Positions 46,876-59,345 of a stretch of DNA of 64,000 nucleotides are shown in pieces. Below the pieces are notes generated by a model. The model was not told the DNA's origin. It saw nothing but the letters and a program-made list of their open reading frames with translations, and did not search any database. Position 1 is the stretch's first letter; every line of letters starts with the position of its first letter. Both the position numbers and the translations under genes were made by a program. Source of the stretch: Dictyophora rubrovolvata (Eukaryota > Basidiomycota > Agaricomycetes > Phallales > Phallaceae); assembly GCA_029959195.1 (NCBI GenBank), contig CP114123.1, positions 1,860,001 to 1,924,000 on the forward strand, given 5' to 3'.

Positions 46876-49347
46876 ATGGCCATGGCATCCAAAACCGCCC
46901 TGCTCACCGTCTTTCTCGCACTCATACACACAGCGTCATGTCTCTGGCCCATGCCTTCCAACCTAAACGCAGGGTCCAGCTTTCTCCGGCTCTCTCCCAA
47001 ATTCACCATAGTCACCGACATTCACAATGAGCCATCCGACCTGACACAAGCGGTCCAGCGAGCTGAACAATACATCCAGCAAGACAAACTGCAAAGACTG
47101 GTCGTCGGACGAGGCGCAAATGACGCGCAAAGCATAGCCAAAGCACCCGAACTTTCCCAACTTACCTTATCGCTCACTGGAAAAAGACCGATTCAAAGCA
47201 TTTCCGCGGAAGCTGTGTTATCGCTTGAAGATCGTAGTGAAAGTTATTCTTTGACTGTTCCTGCAGACGGTTCGGATGCGACCCTTACCGCGGATTCTAC
47301 TTTAGGTTTACTGAGAGGAAAGCACCCTCTTTTTTTTTCCAGTATAGCGCTAAACGCCAGGTTCTCAATCTACATAATCTAACAGGTCTAACGACATTCG
47401 GCCAGTTGTGGTACCAATTACAGAACACGATATACGCTGTACAGGCACCCTTGACAATCGAGAATGACACCCCTGCCTACCCGTACCGTGGTTTCATGCT
47501 GGACACGGCCCGCAATTTGTACGTACACAATTACATGCCCCGCGTTTTTTCCTTTTTCGTCAAAACGGGTATCTGACATCCACCATATATATTAGTTTCC
47601 CCGTTACCGATATTCTACGGACTCTTGACGCTATGAGCTGGGTAAAGGTAAAACCAAAAAAAAATCTATTTGTTTTTGTTAGCCGTTTATCAGTGGGCGG
47701 ACTTTCTTAAAATTCCTATTATTCTAGTTGAACAGCTTCCATTGGCATGCAGTATGTATTGAAAAAAAAATTTTAATTGGCGGTCATGTGAGAATTCAAA
47801 GTACGTGCATATTATCTTTTATTATTACAGACCGACACCCAATCCTGGCCCCTGACTATCGAATCCCACCCCGAGTTATCCGCGGAAGGAGCGTACAATT
47901 CGGACTCTTTATACTCTCAAGCGGATGTCCAAAACATCATTTCATATGCAGGCGAGGTATGCATGTGAATTTAATCCACATCAACACTGATGATGAGTGA
48001 TGCATTTTCACAGAGGGGTATTGATGTCGTCATTGTAAGAAATGATGAGTCTTTTCTTGAAGATAAACCTAGAATGATCATTTAGGAAATCGATACACCC
48101 GGTCATACCGGTTCCATATCATTTTCCCATCCAGAAGTTGTAGCCTGCTCAGACGCCTCTCCATGGTCAACCTTTGCCAACGGTTAGCATCCACTTTTTT
48201 TTTACCCGCTCCATAATTACATTTACATTCATTCATAAACACAGAGCCGCCCTCTGGACAATTACGACTCGCTTCTCCCGCAGGAATCGATCTCGCTTCC
48301 TCAATCTTCGGCTCAGTCGCTTCGGTCTTCCCATCCAAATATGTCTCAACCGGGGGAGATGAAGTCAATACTAACTGCTATAACGACGACGCTGAGACCC
48401 AAGCGGATTTAAATTCGAGCAATCAAACACTGGAAGAGGCTTTGAATACGTTTGTGCAGGCTACGCATGGGACTTTGCAAAAAGCGGGGAAGACCCCGAT
48501 TGTCTGGGAAGAAATGGTGTTGGATTTTAATCTTACGCTCTCAAATGAGACGATTACCATGTCAGTTCTCCCTTCCGGAACCAACATCACCCCTAAACAC
48601 ATAAACCACACAAAACCACATCAACCACATGCTTACATTTGATCGTGTATCAATTTTTGCAGGGTATGGATATCTTCTCAAGATGTTGCTAGCGTGGTCG
48701 AAAAAGGCTTCCGGGTAATTCACGCGGCTTCTGACTTTTTATACCTGGTAAATTAATTTTCCGTCATCATTATGTACATACACATGATATGCTTTCTTCT
48801 TTTTTTTTTCAGGATTGTGGAGGAGGCGAATGGGTCGGCGATGATATTGCGAATAGCTGGTGTGACCCGTTTAAAACGTGGCAAAAGGTAATCTAACCTT
48901 ATATCTGAAAGGGGATAGAGCGTACCATTTCGGAAGGGTGATGCGCGTTAATACTGACGCTACATACGTTACTTCAGATTTATTCGTTCGATCCTCTTGC
49001 AAGTCTAACACCCGAGCAGACTAAGCTCATCTTAGGCGGTAAGAACCTTTTCCTAAGGAAGAAAGAAGTTTAAATTGAGATCGATGTTTTCAGGAGAAAC
49101 GCTATTATGGACAGAACAATCCGATCCATCCAATCTGGATCCAATCGTATGGCCTCGTACAGCCGCCGCTGCAGAAGTATTTTGGACCGGAGCCCAGCTC
49201 CCAACAGGCACGCCACTCAATAGTTCCGAAGCGTTGCCGCGATTGCACGACGCGAGATATAGATTCGTGCAGCGAGGAGTCAGCGCTATTGCGTTACAGC
49301 CGCAATGGTGTGCGCTCCGTCCCCAAGCCTGCAATTTGAATTCTTGA
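46876..49347 (+). CDS. Secreted GH20 beta-N-acetylhexosaminidase
   Basis: A signal peptide (MASKTALLTVFLALIHTASC) is followed by the GH20 N-terminal beta domain (exon to about 47315). Further exons give PYRGFMLDTARN, the motif LNSFHWHATDTQSWPL (joined from exons at 47729-47750 and 47831 onward) and a 21-nt exon at 48014-48034 (RGIDVVI) running into EIDTPGHTG. GGDEVNTNCY follows at about 48350, the Asp-Glu pair that performs substrate-assisted catalysis. The C-terminal part has VWEEMVLDF, CGGGEWVGDD, WTEQSDPSNLDP and WPRTAAAAEVFW, with the stop at 49345-49347. The enzyme removes terminal GlcNAc or GalNAc from chitooligomers and glycans outside the cell. About eleven exons; no break was seen. 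Confidence 0.95.
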
Positions 49348-49872
49348 ACGAATGAGTTTTTGAAGAAGAAGGTTCTCAGAGGTTTGTAGAATGTACTTGA
49401 GCATTCTACCTCGTGGGGCGGATCCGGAAAGATCCATTTAATGTGAATATTACGCATATGTAATTCAAAAAAAAATTGCAAAGTTCATTTTTTTCGTATA
49501 AAGTATGTATGGTGTGTCTTTCATTCCTTCGCCAAGACCGGCTTCGTCTAGCAAGAGCAAATTATGTAAAACCTAAATTTACTATTTAGTCATGCCTGTA
49601 CACTTAATTGATTAGACGTCCAATTAGTAAAGTTCGCTATTTTTAAAAATCAGGTAACCCCTTTTATTAATAATAATAATAATAATAATATTTTTTAATT
49701 CCCTTTTGAATTGAATGTATTGAGCACGTCCTAAAATCTTCCTTTTTCTCGCGGACTGTTCGGTCTTAAAATCTGCAATCTATAATGTAACTAGGGGGGT
49801 GCGACAAAATAACGTACCGGGTAGCGGGCACGTTACAAGAAAAAAAGTCGATATCGTGTTAGCATCGCGAAA
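49348..49872. other. Intergenic spacer after the GH20 gene
   Basis: AT-rich 3' flank of the GH20 gene with the TAA microsatellite at 49668-49690 and the upstream region of the gene at 49977. No gene seen. Confidence 0.5.
49668..49690 (+). repeat. TAA trinucleotide microsatellite
   Basis: Nearly eight uninterrupted TAA units within an AT-rich intergenic stretch. Confidence 0.9.
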
Positions 49873-49880
49873 TATAAAAA
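49873..49880 (+). promoter_or_regulatory. TATA box of the AsaB/CmcJ-like gene
   Basis: TATAAAAA lies about 97 bases before the ATG at 49977, with a pyrimidine-rich stretch between them, as in many fungal core promoters. Confidence 0.45.
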
Positions 49881-49976
49881 CGAGGACTTTCTCCTCCCTG
49901 ACTCGCAGGCTTTTCTTTTTACCCCGGATATTACACACACCGCCACTTGACATTGACTACATATCGACAATCACTC

Positions 49977-51087
49977 ATGTCAACTTCTCCTCTATTACCA
50001 GACTCTATCACCGTCGACTTCATTTACTCAATATGGCCCACAGACGGCAGACAGCCGTGGTTAGAAGTCGAACTCAACCCGGAGCTCGGAGTACCGAACT
50101 CCAATGTCGAGCGTAGGCCCGTGCAACATAGTATTACGAACATTCGAGGAAAGGAAGCCGAATATGGACTTGACGATGCGGGGTTCAAGTTTATCAAGCG
50201 CGAGACTAGTTGCGTTAATTTTCAAGACGACGATGAGGTTCGGAGAGTTTATTATCCCGAGAGTATTGAGCTTATCAAGGAGCATACTGGTGCGCGGAGG
50301 GTGATATTATTTGATCATAGTGAGTCTGTTCTCTACCTTTTCCTGTCCGAGCCTCCTTCTATTATTGCTCTTATTCTAGCTATTCGCCGCCGTCGAGAAT
50401 CTGTAGAAGAAGAGACAGCTACGCTACGTCAACCTGTAAGTTTATTTCGTGAGATAGTTCCTTCTGAGCGGAAACTGACGAGACGATCATCATACATCAC
50501 ATATACCTAGGCATTCCTAGTACATGTTGACCAGACACCGCGAGCAGCAATCAACCGTGTTCACAGACACGCACCCGAGATAGCTGAAGAGCTGTTGAAA
50601 CACCGGTTCCAAATCCTCAACCTCTGGAGACCCATTGGCAACTCTGCTTTAGACACGCCCCTCGGAATTTGCGATTCCAGATCAGTAGACTGGGAAAAGG
50701 ACCTGATTCCGATCAAGTTGGTGTACACCAATGGCTCCGGCGAATCGTTCATGGTGGCTCATAATTCCGCTCATAAATGGTACTATCTTCGGGGGATGAC
50801 ACCCGGTGAAGCTGTATTGTTCAAGTGGTGCGAGTTCCTGTGCATTCTTTGTTTTTAATTCGAACGACGATTCATCCTCTTCTTTGTTAGTGCTGATTCG
50901 CGGACGGACGTAGCACGTGTGGTTCCCCACTCTGCATTTAGAGATCCAACCACTCCAGCAGATGCTCCAGAGAGGGAAAGCATCGAGCTAAGGGCACTCG
51001 TCTTGTACGTAATTCAGTTGACTCGGTTTTGCATTAGCTCATGTTGGAAATACTTTCAGCTACGACGATCTTCCAGTCGACGCTTGA
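49977..51087 (+). CDS. AsaB/CmcJ-like oxidoreductase (hydroxylase/desaturase family)
   Basis: Exon 1 runs 49977-50319 (MSTSPLLPDSITVDF ... ARRVILFDH). Exon 2 (about 50380-50431) encodes IRRRRESVEEE. Exon 3 starts at 50511 and gives AFLVHVDQTPRAAINRVHRH, then QILNLWRPI, CDSRSVDW and MTPGEAVLF. The last exons give DSRTDVARVVPHSAFRDP, ESIELRALVFYDDLPVDA and a TGA at 51085-51087. The H-x-D of VHVDQT, the NLWRP block and PHSAF with the following RESIE-type segment are hallmarks of the fungal family that includes AsaB-type hydroxylase/desaturases and CmcJ-related proteins, usually linked to secondary metabolism. About 290 residues, as expected. An ATG 30 bases upstream is in frame, but 49977 fits better. 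No biosynthetic neighbours are seen. Confidence 0.78.
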
Positions 51088-54000
51088 TAGTAATACACGA
51101 CGTACATAATGCTATTCTCCCAGTCGCACCCTCTACCTTCGAATCCGAATCTACAAATACAGATATACAGGTATAGAGCTTTGTAAACCATAAACGATGT
51201 TTACGAAAAAAAACCTCACCATTTTTGCAAGTTTCAAGTTGTATCATCATACATTCGGATCGCACTGTCATATGTAATAGGAAATATACACGAACTGAAT
51301 ATATCACTTATTCCCCTTTTCATGATTCTTTTGCTTAAAGAATGATGAGACACAGTTGAAACAAACAGTCTATTGAGTCTCGACTGCAACTGCCGCGGGT
51401 AGAGCGGAGCAACACAATGAAACTCAGCAAATCGCCGTTTAACCTCCATCTCCAAACAACGACACTATGCCACCCTCTTCGCTTTACTCTTTTCATTGTG
51501 AGCTCCCATCGATATCAATGTCACCCGGACCCCCGCGCGCGTCAACCTTTACATCTGTTCTATAATAGCTTAATGATAAAATGACTTCAGATATTCGTCT
51601 ACGTCCTCCCTTCAACGTCAAGGTTTGAACTCGGGAGGAATTCCCGCACACACCATGGCAGGTACACCGCCGTTCATCCCAACAAAACGTGACAGAGGGG
51701 AGCACTTCAACCTAAAGAAAAAATAATAATTTATGTGGGTGAATTCAATTTTTGACTTTTTGACATTCTCGAAGAGAGATCTTGTGTAGTCCCACGCGCT
51801 CTTATATTCCTTTCGACACCTTCTAACCCATGCTTCACAGAGACAATGGTAACTGCAGCTTCCGGCTTTTGGCCTTCTGTTGCAAAATCACAGTCTATCT
51901 GGTTATGTATCTTAACCAAGACGTCCCATAACTATTGACCTCGGCACTCGAGAAAGCAGAAGCATGTCAAGTTCATGTAAAAAGGCGGTGTCAAGGCCGG
52001 ATCAGGAAGAAAGAGTCAGTTTCTGTTCTCAACCATGCCGCAAGGACAGTCTCTCTTCTCTTTCTGTTCATTTTCCCATCCATGTCCCCTTCCTTATGTC
52101 CTCAGACTGTCCTTATCATATCCTCGTTTAGCATCATGCTTCTGGGCTCAAATTGTATTTTTATCCCTCAATTTTCTGAATCAACTCAGTTCCTAGCCTT
52201 CTGTCGTATCTACCAGTCAGGACGCAAGCCATTGACACGACTTCGAGCCCCCAACTTGCCGCAACCCAGATTGTCCTCTAGTACATCCGGTTTTCCGAGC
52301 GAACTACTGTAGAGGTCTGGAATAGTGAGAATTAGTAGTTAGTGCCGCTTTTTGCATTACAGAATCATAATATCGTAGCTGCTTTTAATCCACCATCTAC
52401 TTAACTTTGGGATGACAACAACCACCTCCTTATTCTCTGCTTAAGCCAATCTGGCTCTCTTCACTACCAGCTGTATTGACGTGGTGTCTACGCCACTAAG
52501 CTCAAAATTCTGGTGACTGGTACCTTTTGGCAGCCATATCCCGCCACAAGTCGAAAAAACCGTCCAGCACACGTTACTGGAGACAGCCGTTTTTCTGGGC
52601 GCAGTATATTTCATATCGGATGGGCTCAATAATGCGTCATCACTCTGGATCCATATGAAGGATTTCTAATTCCCGTTGAGTCAAGTCCCGCCGACAAAGA
52701 CTCCCTATTCAGACCCGCCTTCATCACTAGCGTTAATGTTGTTGGAGCCTCCATTTGTAATAATGACTATAGTTTTATAAAGAGGTCATTCTCCAAGCCT
52801 AAGGCGCGTGTCATGCAAGTTTGTTTATTACTCTCCCTTTTGCTTTTAATTTAATAATCTCAATACAGCAGGTATGAGAACAGCTTTTTTGAAACGCCTG
52901 GGATGTAAGTTCACTTGATTTCACGTTCCGCGATCCAATGAGTATTGAGCAATTTAATGAGGCGAGTCTAAGAAGCAGGCACTGGTTGTCCGAGTTACCG
53001 TTTACCGATGACTCTCGGTGACATATTCGGGCAGCCGGGCCATTTTGATAATTGCACCGCTTGCTCTTACGGCAGTGGAAGAAAATATCAAGCAAGTCAA
53101 TTAACCCTGCCGGTTGGATTACGAGGTCGGCAACAAACGCAGTTCCGGTTAGTGTTCGTCTAAGTGAGAGTGTGTCTCACCCCAGTGTTTGTTCAAGTTC
53201 TGTTTTGAGTGTCCAGAGTGCACTTAAAGTATACTATCCTCAAGAGATATTCAAAAACTCTAGTTCTACATATATCTATACCCCCGAAACCTTATTCATG
53301 TCGAGCCGTAGTCTCGGATATTCTGTGGAGTATTTGATGCGAGGGATTAATTGCATCCGCAAATTGAAGCTGGTTACTCACTGTTACTCAACCTATCGAA
53401 CCCAGTCTCTATATCTCACGGTTGATTTTGGGGCCTTAATTGCGAAAATCACTCAACAGGTAGTACGCTTGGTTACTAGATCTATGTAAGACCGCAGTTC
53501 TAGTTGTTCAATAGATCAACATCGAAGAAAAAAACTGAAATCGTCTGTCTCATCCGACCGGTCTTAATTTATTTTTTCTCGGCGGTATTTCATGATACGT
53601 AGTAGCTATTGTGGGCATTCATCTCATACTTCAATTGGTTAACAACAGTTTTATTATGCGCAACTGAAGGCAGCGAGCCTGAAGTTTGTTGGTATCGGAG
53701 TCGCCGGCTAACAGTCAAATTAATATTGCGTCGTCGCCGACGACGCATTAGTTAAGTCTTAGTAAAATATTATAAATCCCAGTAGTTAGTTTTTACCTTT
53801 TTCATATTTATAATTTTGTATATAAAGCTCTATATTTCGAGCACTAAATAACAAGTTCTATCTAAACCATAACCGCTAGTTGCGACAAAGTTCAAAGGAA
53901 ACGTTTTTGTATATATATTATGTGAGTAATTACTATAGGGAACAATTAAGTAAATACGCACCTGAAGTTCAAAAGAAAAGTTTGATGAGCTTCAGACGCG

Positions 54001-54209
54001 TCATGCGAACAGTCTATAGGCGTGGGCGCTTGAGTCGCGCTGTACACGCAGTACGTTTCAACAACGTTCAATCAACATTGGTTCATGTGATGTTGCAATC
54101 ATTGTCCAACTGGGCCACCGCTGTATCATACGTATATTGTGTGCCTCAATACTAAGATGAAAAAAAAAATGGTTACCAATTCTCAAATTACCTCGCCCAC
54201 TAGTTGCTC
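51088..54209. other. Repetitive or degenerate spacer
   Basis: No intact gene recognised. Coding-like scraps with stops appear at 52180-52320 (reads ...SPQLAATQIVL) and 52450-52680 (reads ...PFGSHIPPQVEKTVQHTLLE). The first resembles a stretch at 56160-56270, suggesting relics of one gene family. Plus-strand frame 53052-53489 (145 codons) has no recognisable motif. Confidence 0.35.
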
Positions 54210-54216
54210 TATATAT
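54210..54216 (+). promoter_or_regulatory. TATA-like element of the DUF6533-like gene
   Basis: TATATAT lies 59 bases before the ATG at 54269. Confidence 0.4.
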
Positions 54217-54268
54217 CTTCCTTGTCAATAGCTCCATTCGACTCGACCTCCATCGAGATTTCTTTCCT

Positions 54269-55879
54269 ATGTCCGTCACGACTGCTTCTTATGCCGGCAC
54301 TCCCGGCCTATATGATAGTGGATATTATAACCTGGGTAAGAGTACATATATATTATCATTTGGTTAACTCACCCTGTGTTCATAGCTGCAACCACTGCTT
54401 TGCTGCTATGGGATATTATGGTCACCTTACCCAGAGAGGTATGTCGTCAAATGATATAGTTTATTTCTCTGCTGTAACCTTCGCATAGAAATTATACGTA
54501 TGGTCGTAAGCTCCTTTTCACGTATAATTTTGATGGACACCAAGCTTGAAGCTACTAGATATAAATCAAAGGTTAATTGGACCACCCTGTTCTATATAAT
54601 CAATCGCTACTTGCCCTTCATCATCAACGTGTATGTCAATTGTGCATGAGTGTTCATTATATATCTGCTGATTGTGGCATTGAAGGATTCTTTTATCACT
54701 GCCGCGGTTTGAGGCATCCAAAACTATTGTTGATTGTACAGTAGTCAATGAAGGCCTTGTCGCATGTATGCCAACTGATACAGCAATCCCATCTCTTCAA
54801 CTGTTCGCCAGGACTTTCCGCACATTGTATACTTTTCCGTGGTTTGTCGTATTGTGCTGCACTGAGATACTTTTCGTAAGAGGAAGCAAGTCAGAACGAT
54901 TCATGATTCATCTCTTGAACAGAGCCTGACCTGTTCCAGTCATTGCATTACATGACGGCTCAAGACTACTTCCACGCATCTTAATTGGCTTACTTATTTG
55001 TGAACTGCTCTCTGCGCTTTTTCTTATTTTTCATTTTACTTTCCTTGAAGAGTTGTTCACAGGTCGGTAAATTTATCACCGTGCTGATCTAATGGATTCC
55101 CTATACTGCATTAATCTTCTGCAGTGTTCGACATATCAACGGTGGGAGAATCTAAAATCTTGACAATCCCTGGTTTTCTTCCTGACACCTACTTTGCGTA
55201 CGTAGTCCTTATCTGCACTCTGTTCATGATATGCACTCAATGGTCTTCAGGTTGCCAGAAATTGTGTTTCAGGCCTTTTTAGTCATGCTCATCATCCAGA
55301 AAGTGATTTGGGATTGGAAATCAGGGACTGAAAGGAGCAGTCTTGGGTCTATTCTAATACGAGATGGCTTATGGAGCTACTTTTGCAATTTATGTACGTA
55401 ATCCCCTTTCACTCACAGAGAGTTTAATCAAGTAGAATAGGTGGTTTGCTTGTTGTTCTCCTTCAGCCAGTATGGTTGAATGGTCCTTTCAATCTACCCA
55501 ATATATTGTGAGTTTTTGACGGTTCCACTGGCACAAGTTGTATTAGCTGATTCAGGTTTGAATATTGCGAACACAACCGACTCGGAAGATGGTCTTATGC
55601 CAGTTTTTCAGTTACTGTGAGTGAAATTAGATAAAACGTACCCTTTTTATATTCACCAAATCGTCCCAGAGTAGTCGTCTAATCTTAAATATTCGCGCTG
55701 CGGCGGCAAGCCGAACGGGAGCAACGTTGAACGGAACGTCTGGTGGCAGTGGCGCCTGGACCCGGTTTACTTTTGTCCAAAACATCAGGTCTTTCCTTGT
55801 GTCTACAAACGATGAATTGTCAACGCCGTATCATTATAATGATTTTGAACACAATTCGGATTCTGATGGTGATGACTAG
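54269..55879 (+). CDS. DUF6533-like seven-helix membrane protein
   Basis: Exon 1 starts MSVTTASYAGTPGLYDSGYY. Exon 2 (54386-54438) encodes ATTALLLWDIMVTLPRE, and a 17-nt microexon (54489-54505) gives KLYVW. Exon 4 (from 54559) gives YKSKVNWTTLFYIINRYLPF. Together these reproduce the DUF6533 pattern helix, L-P-x-E, VW, K/N-W-x-x-x-L-F, NRYLPF. Later exons encode LPEIVFQAFLVMLIIQKVIW and GSILIRDGLWSYFCNL (about 55252-55393), then NGPFNLPN, EHNRLGRWSYASFSVT and SSRLILNIRAAAASRTGAT, the family's final helix and S/G-S-R-L-x-L-N-x-R motif. An acidic tail ends NSDSDGDD at 55879. Function unknown. The middle (about 54610-55130, helices 3-5) is not fully resolved, so a break there is possible. A partial copy lies at 63170-63530. 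Confidence 0.7.
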
Positions 55880-58026
55880 CGGGCGCTCTCACGAACTAAA
55901 CGAATGAGATTTATTTAGCTTCAGGCCCCAAAATATCACTGTGCAACATTGTTTATTCTGACTGTTCGTTTGTTATCTGAAATTTTAGCTACTGAACTCA
56001 TAACAAGATCCGTGCGTACATGAATCTACTTGCTTTAGGGACTTCTGTCAATTGAGTTAATATTCTGAGTTCATGCTGTGACATGTGGTACGTTGAACTC
56101 GGGAAGAGCGCGTTGAAAAGAAAAAAGAAAGTTGTTGGAGCTTCGAAACCTCAGGGTGCCCATTATCCCCTCCGTATTCAAGAACCAAGACAACGACTTC
56201 GCGCACACTACGACTTGGGCCTTCCAATTTGCCGCTACCCAGATCCTCCAGTCCTACACGCACGTGAATTGCCGGCTGTATTGACGCCAGTAAATAAATT
56301 CAAATTCTGGTCAATTATAGTGACTGTGGTACCTTTTTGCTGCTTTGTCCACCCAACAGACACTCTGATTTTTAACTCTACATAGAGACTAGAGCTCCAT
56401 TCTGTGCACGGGTCCTACGATTGATAATAATAAAGAGAAGGTTTTGGTCGCTTTAGGGTGACGGGGTATGGCCGGGTCTATATATACTCAACGAGAATTG
56501 GAGTCGTGTTTGTTTGGAACCCTCGTTTCTGGATGACATGATGGTCTGAGTTGATTTCGCCGTCTTCCTTTGCTGAGATGACTCGGATGAGATGGTTTGG
56601 GAGAACTGAATCAGTAACGTTTACTGTTGGTTTACTGAGCTGGGTGTCAAGAGGGTGTTGAAATTTTCGTTACGCGTTACATATGTTACTGACACATGTG
56701 AATCGCGGAATCAAAAAAAAAAATTTGTGTGCGGCGAGCGTTGACAACGTCGATCATTTAAACGCTACATTGGTAAAGGATGTTTAACGTTTAACGTTTG
56801 GGTTTTGCCATTTCCGCACCCCTACGGCCCACAGTTGCTTACGCCTGCGTTGCTACCGGACTTCATCCGAAGCAGCAGATCTTTAGTTGAGAATTCGCTC
56901 ACGGCCCACATGCACATGAAGTAGTTCTGGTAAATCACAGGAATCATTCCAGATTTAAAGGCTACTTCAATCTGTAATATGCATCTCGCGTCTGCCAAAA
57001 AGAAAAAACTTTTGAGCTTGTTCTCACTCTCATGGCAGGGTCTCCGTTCTGAAAAAAATTCCCACTTCTCTCTATCTTGTGTCAAAAAAACGGACAAAAT
57101 GGATTTTGAAATGGTATGTTTTGGAAGCTCATATCTATACACTACAAAGGAACAAATATCGACTCGTGAATAGACCTACACAGCAAACGGTTTAGAAGAC
57201 AAGTGTCCGATACTGACAGGGCGAATCTGCCGAATTAACAAAATTGGACAATTGTAGCTGAAGGTTGTGACGGAAAAGATATTGGTAAATCAGGTGCTGT
57301 TATTGTTATTCTAATTGTAGCAACATTCATGGTACGTAGCAACTTCAACGCTTCAATTATCGGTTGTCGATCTTCCATTTTGAGTATCTCAGACATCGAC
57401 TCGCAAGCCACGGGTTTGGACCCCCCAGCCCCAACCTAGTTCGCCACTAGCCGAGCCTCCCAGTACTTCCCGCTCCCGTTAAAAATTGTCTTATCATTGC
57501 TTCGACAAAAACATCTCTTTGGAAATTTCTTTTCAATGGATGCCGGCATTGCTTAGAGATGGAGAAGAAGTGATTCTTCCTGTAAAAGTATAGAGAACCT
57601 GGCCGTAGCTCGATCGAAGCCCACCACGATGAATATCAGATGAAGGGACGTGACTTTGTTTCTACCGTAGTTCTCGATGATTGGCACATGTTTCAACAGA
57701 TTTTTGAATATGACGCAACTGAATCAGTGTCCCATATGTTAAGTTATATTAATTTCATGTGGAGCTGTCAGAACTTTCAATTAGCCTACTTCAGGGTGAG
57801 CCAACACAAATTTAATCCGACCGGAGCTTTTTCTAGTTTACTGAACTAGAAAGGCTCTCACGTCGTTATTCAGGTTTGGAATTCTCAAGAGTTCGCAGGA
57901 CAAGATTATAAAGTCACGAGACATTATTCAGTCTTTTTTATAAAGGCTGCTTCCTTCGGCTAAGGGGTTATCGCAGGACATCCCTTACCTACCATCCTTG
58001 ACGACTTATCTCTAGCCCACAGCGCA
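55880..58026. other. Repeat-rich spacer with gene relics
   Basis: The segment 56090-56200 matches 63925-64000, and 56655-56830 matches 63543-63690, so this flank was copied with the 3' half of the DUF6533-like gene. The frame around 56150-56270 reads ...PSVFKNQDNDFAHTTTWAF and ...AATQILQSY, coding-like but ending in stops. At 57640-57849 there is a 69-codon frame without a recognisable motif. Confidence 0.4.
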
Positions 58027-58842
58027 ATGTCTGATTTTGTAACTGAATTCCAAACATCTTTAAAGTCGTCCTGGACAACAGCCCCTCGTGAGGGCGATAT
58101 CGAAAATGATCACGTCAAAGAAGATTTGGAAACTCTTTCGAAGGACTTGGTATGTCGTTAACGCTGTTTCACAACAGGTCGACCTTATAAGAGCGCTAAT
58201 TTAATAAGGCCGCTATGGACGCAGCACTTAAGGCTATGCCTATCAGTCTGACGAAAGAGGATATCAATGTGAGCACAAACTATTGATATCGTACGGCTCA
58301 TTCATACGTTACTGTAGACTATCAAGGAAGAAGTTCATGCATATACAATATCTTTTGTTAAGGTTGCTTCTACGTTCAAGGTAAGTTGATTTATCAAAAT
58401 TTCGAACATCTCATTTATGAAACTTGCTTTTATATATAGAATCTTCCTTCGCCGCTTTCCCCAGAAGAAGGCCTTGCTATTCTCCCTATTCTTCAAACCA
58501 TACAAACCCAATTTGTGGAGATTATGGGTGAATGCGCTCTCAGGCTTCCTCATGCAGAAGTTGAAGCCCCCGGCTATGGCAAATTCTTTTCTACCAACAT
58601 ACAAAACCTTATTGATGTAATCATTCTGATTGAATCCGTATGACGATTACTAAAACAAAACGCTAGTCCTATTATGAATCCCTCGCTTTGGTAGCACCAG
58701 TATGTTTTTCCTATGAAGATAAAGTATTCAAATTAATTATGACCTTTCTAATTAGTCGACTATTCCCCAATCCCTTGTCCAGGAAATGAAGTCCGTAGTA
58801 GACGCAGCCATTCAACACGCGGTCGCCGGTCTTCCCGTTTGA
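58027..58842 (+). CDS. Small alpha-helical protein of unknown function (180 aa)
   Basis: Six exons (58027-58149, 58209-58268, 58318-58380, 58440-58616, 58667-58699, 58756-58842) of 123, 60, 63, 177, 33 and 87 nt are all multiples of three, so all five introns are phase 0. The product is 180 residues, MSDFVTEFQTSLKSSWTTAP to QHAVAGLPV. It is predicted to be largely helical (EDLETLSKDLAAMDAALKAM; EEVHAYTISFVKVASTFK) and has no signal peptide, membrane segment or cysteine pattern. I do not recognise a family. Every intron has GT/AG ends and a length of 49-59 bases, which supports a real expressed gene. It abuts the left end of duplication copy 2 (58976). Confidence 0.75.
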
Positions 58843-59345
58843 TTTTCTACCACATTTGTTCTTTGTACTAAATCACTGGTTTTGTTTTTCTTTGACAATT
58901 CAATTTCCTATCAAAGTCTGTTACTCGGATATGTGAATATTACACAGCGTTAATTAAAAGGTAATTAAAATTATACAGGTATCAGAAGGGGGAGCTTCAA
59001 GTCAGGGAACGGGATGGAGTATTTCCCGCTCAGGTTTGTATGTTCCGAGATTGACTTTGATGTCGTCGTTGTTTATGGGCAGTTGGCGAAGAAATTTGAC
59101 TCTGGCGCCGTGACATGGCCTCTCGGCTTTATTTCGGCACCGCGTCACCGGCCGTGCACGTGCACCATGCATAGCCAAAACTTTCGTCCAAGTGGCGTCA
59201 AATTTTGCGTTAAGCTTTCAATTCAAATTGTGGTGCTTTTCATGTGCCATGACACCTCATAATACCAGGAAAACTGTGTACGCATTTCAAAGGTAATTAC
59301 ATCATATCTCTTATCCAACAATCTTGTCTTGACTTTGCTCAGGTT

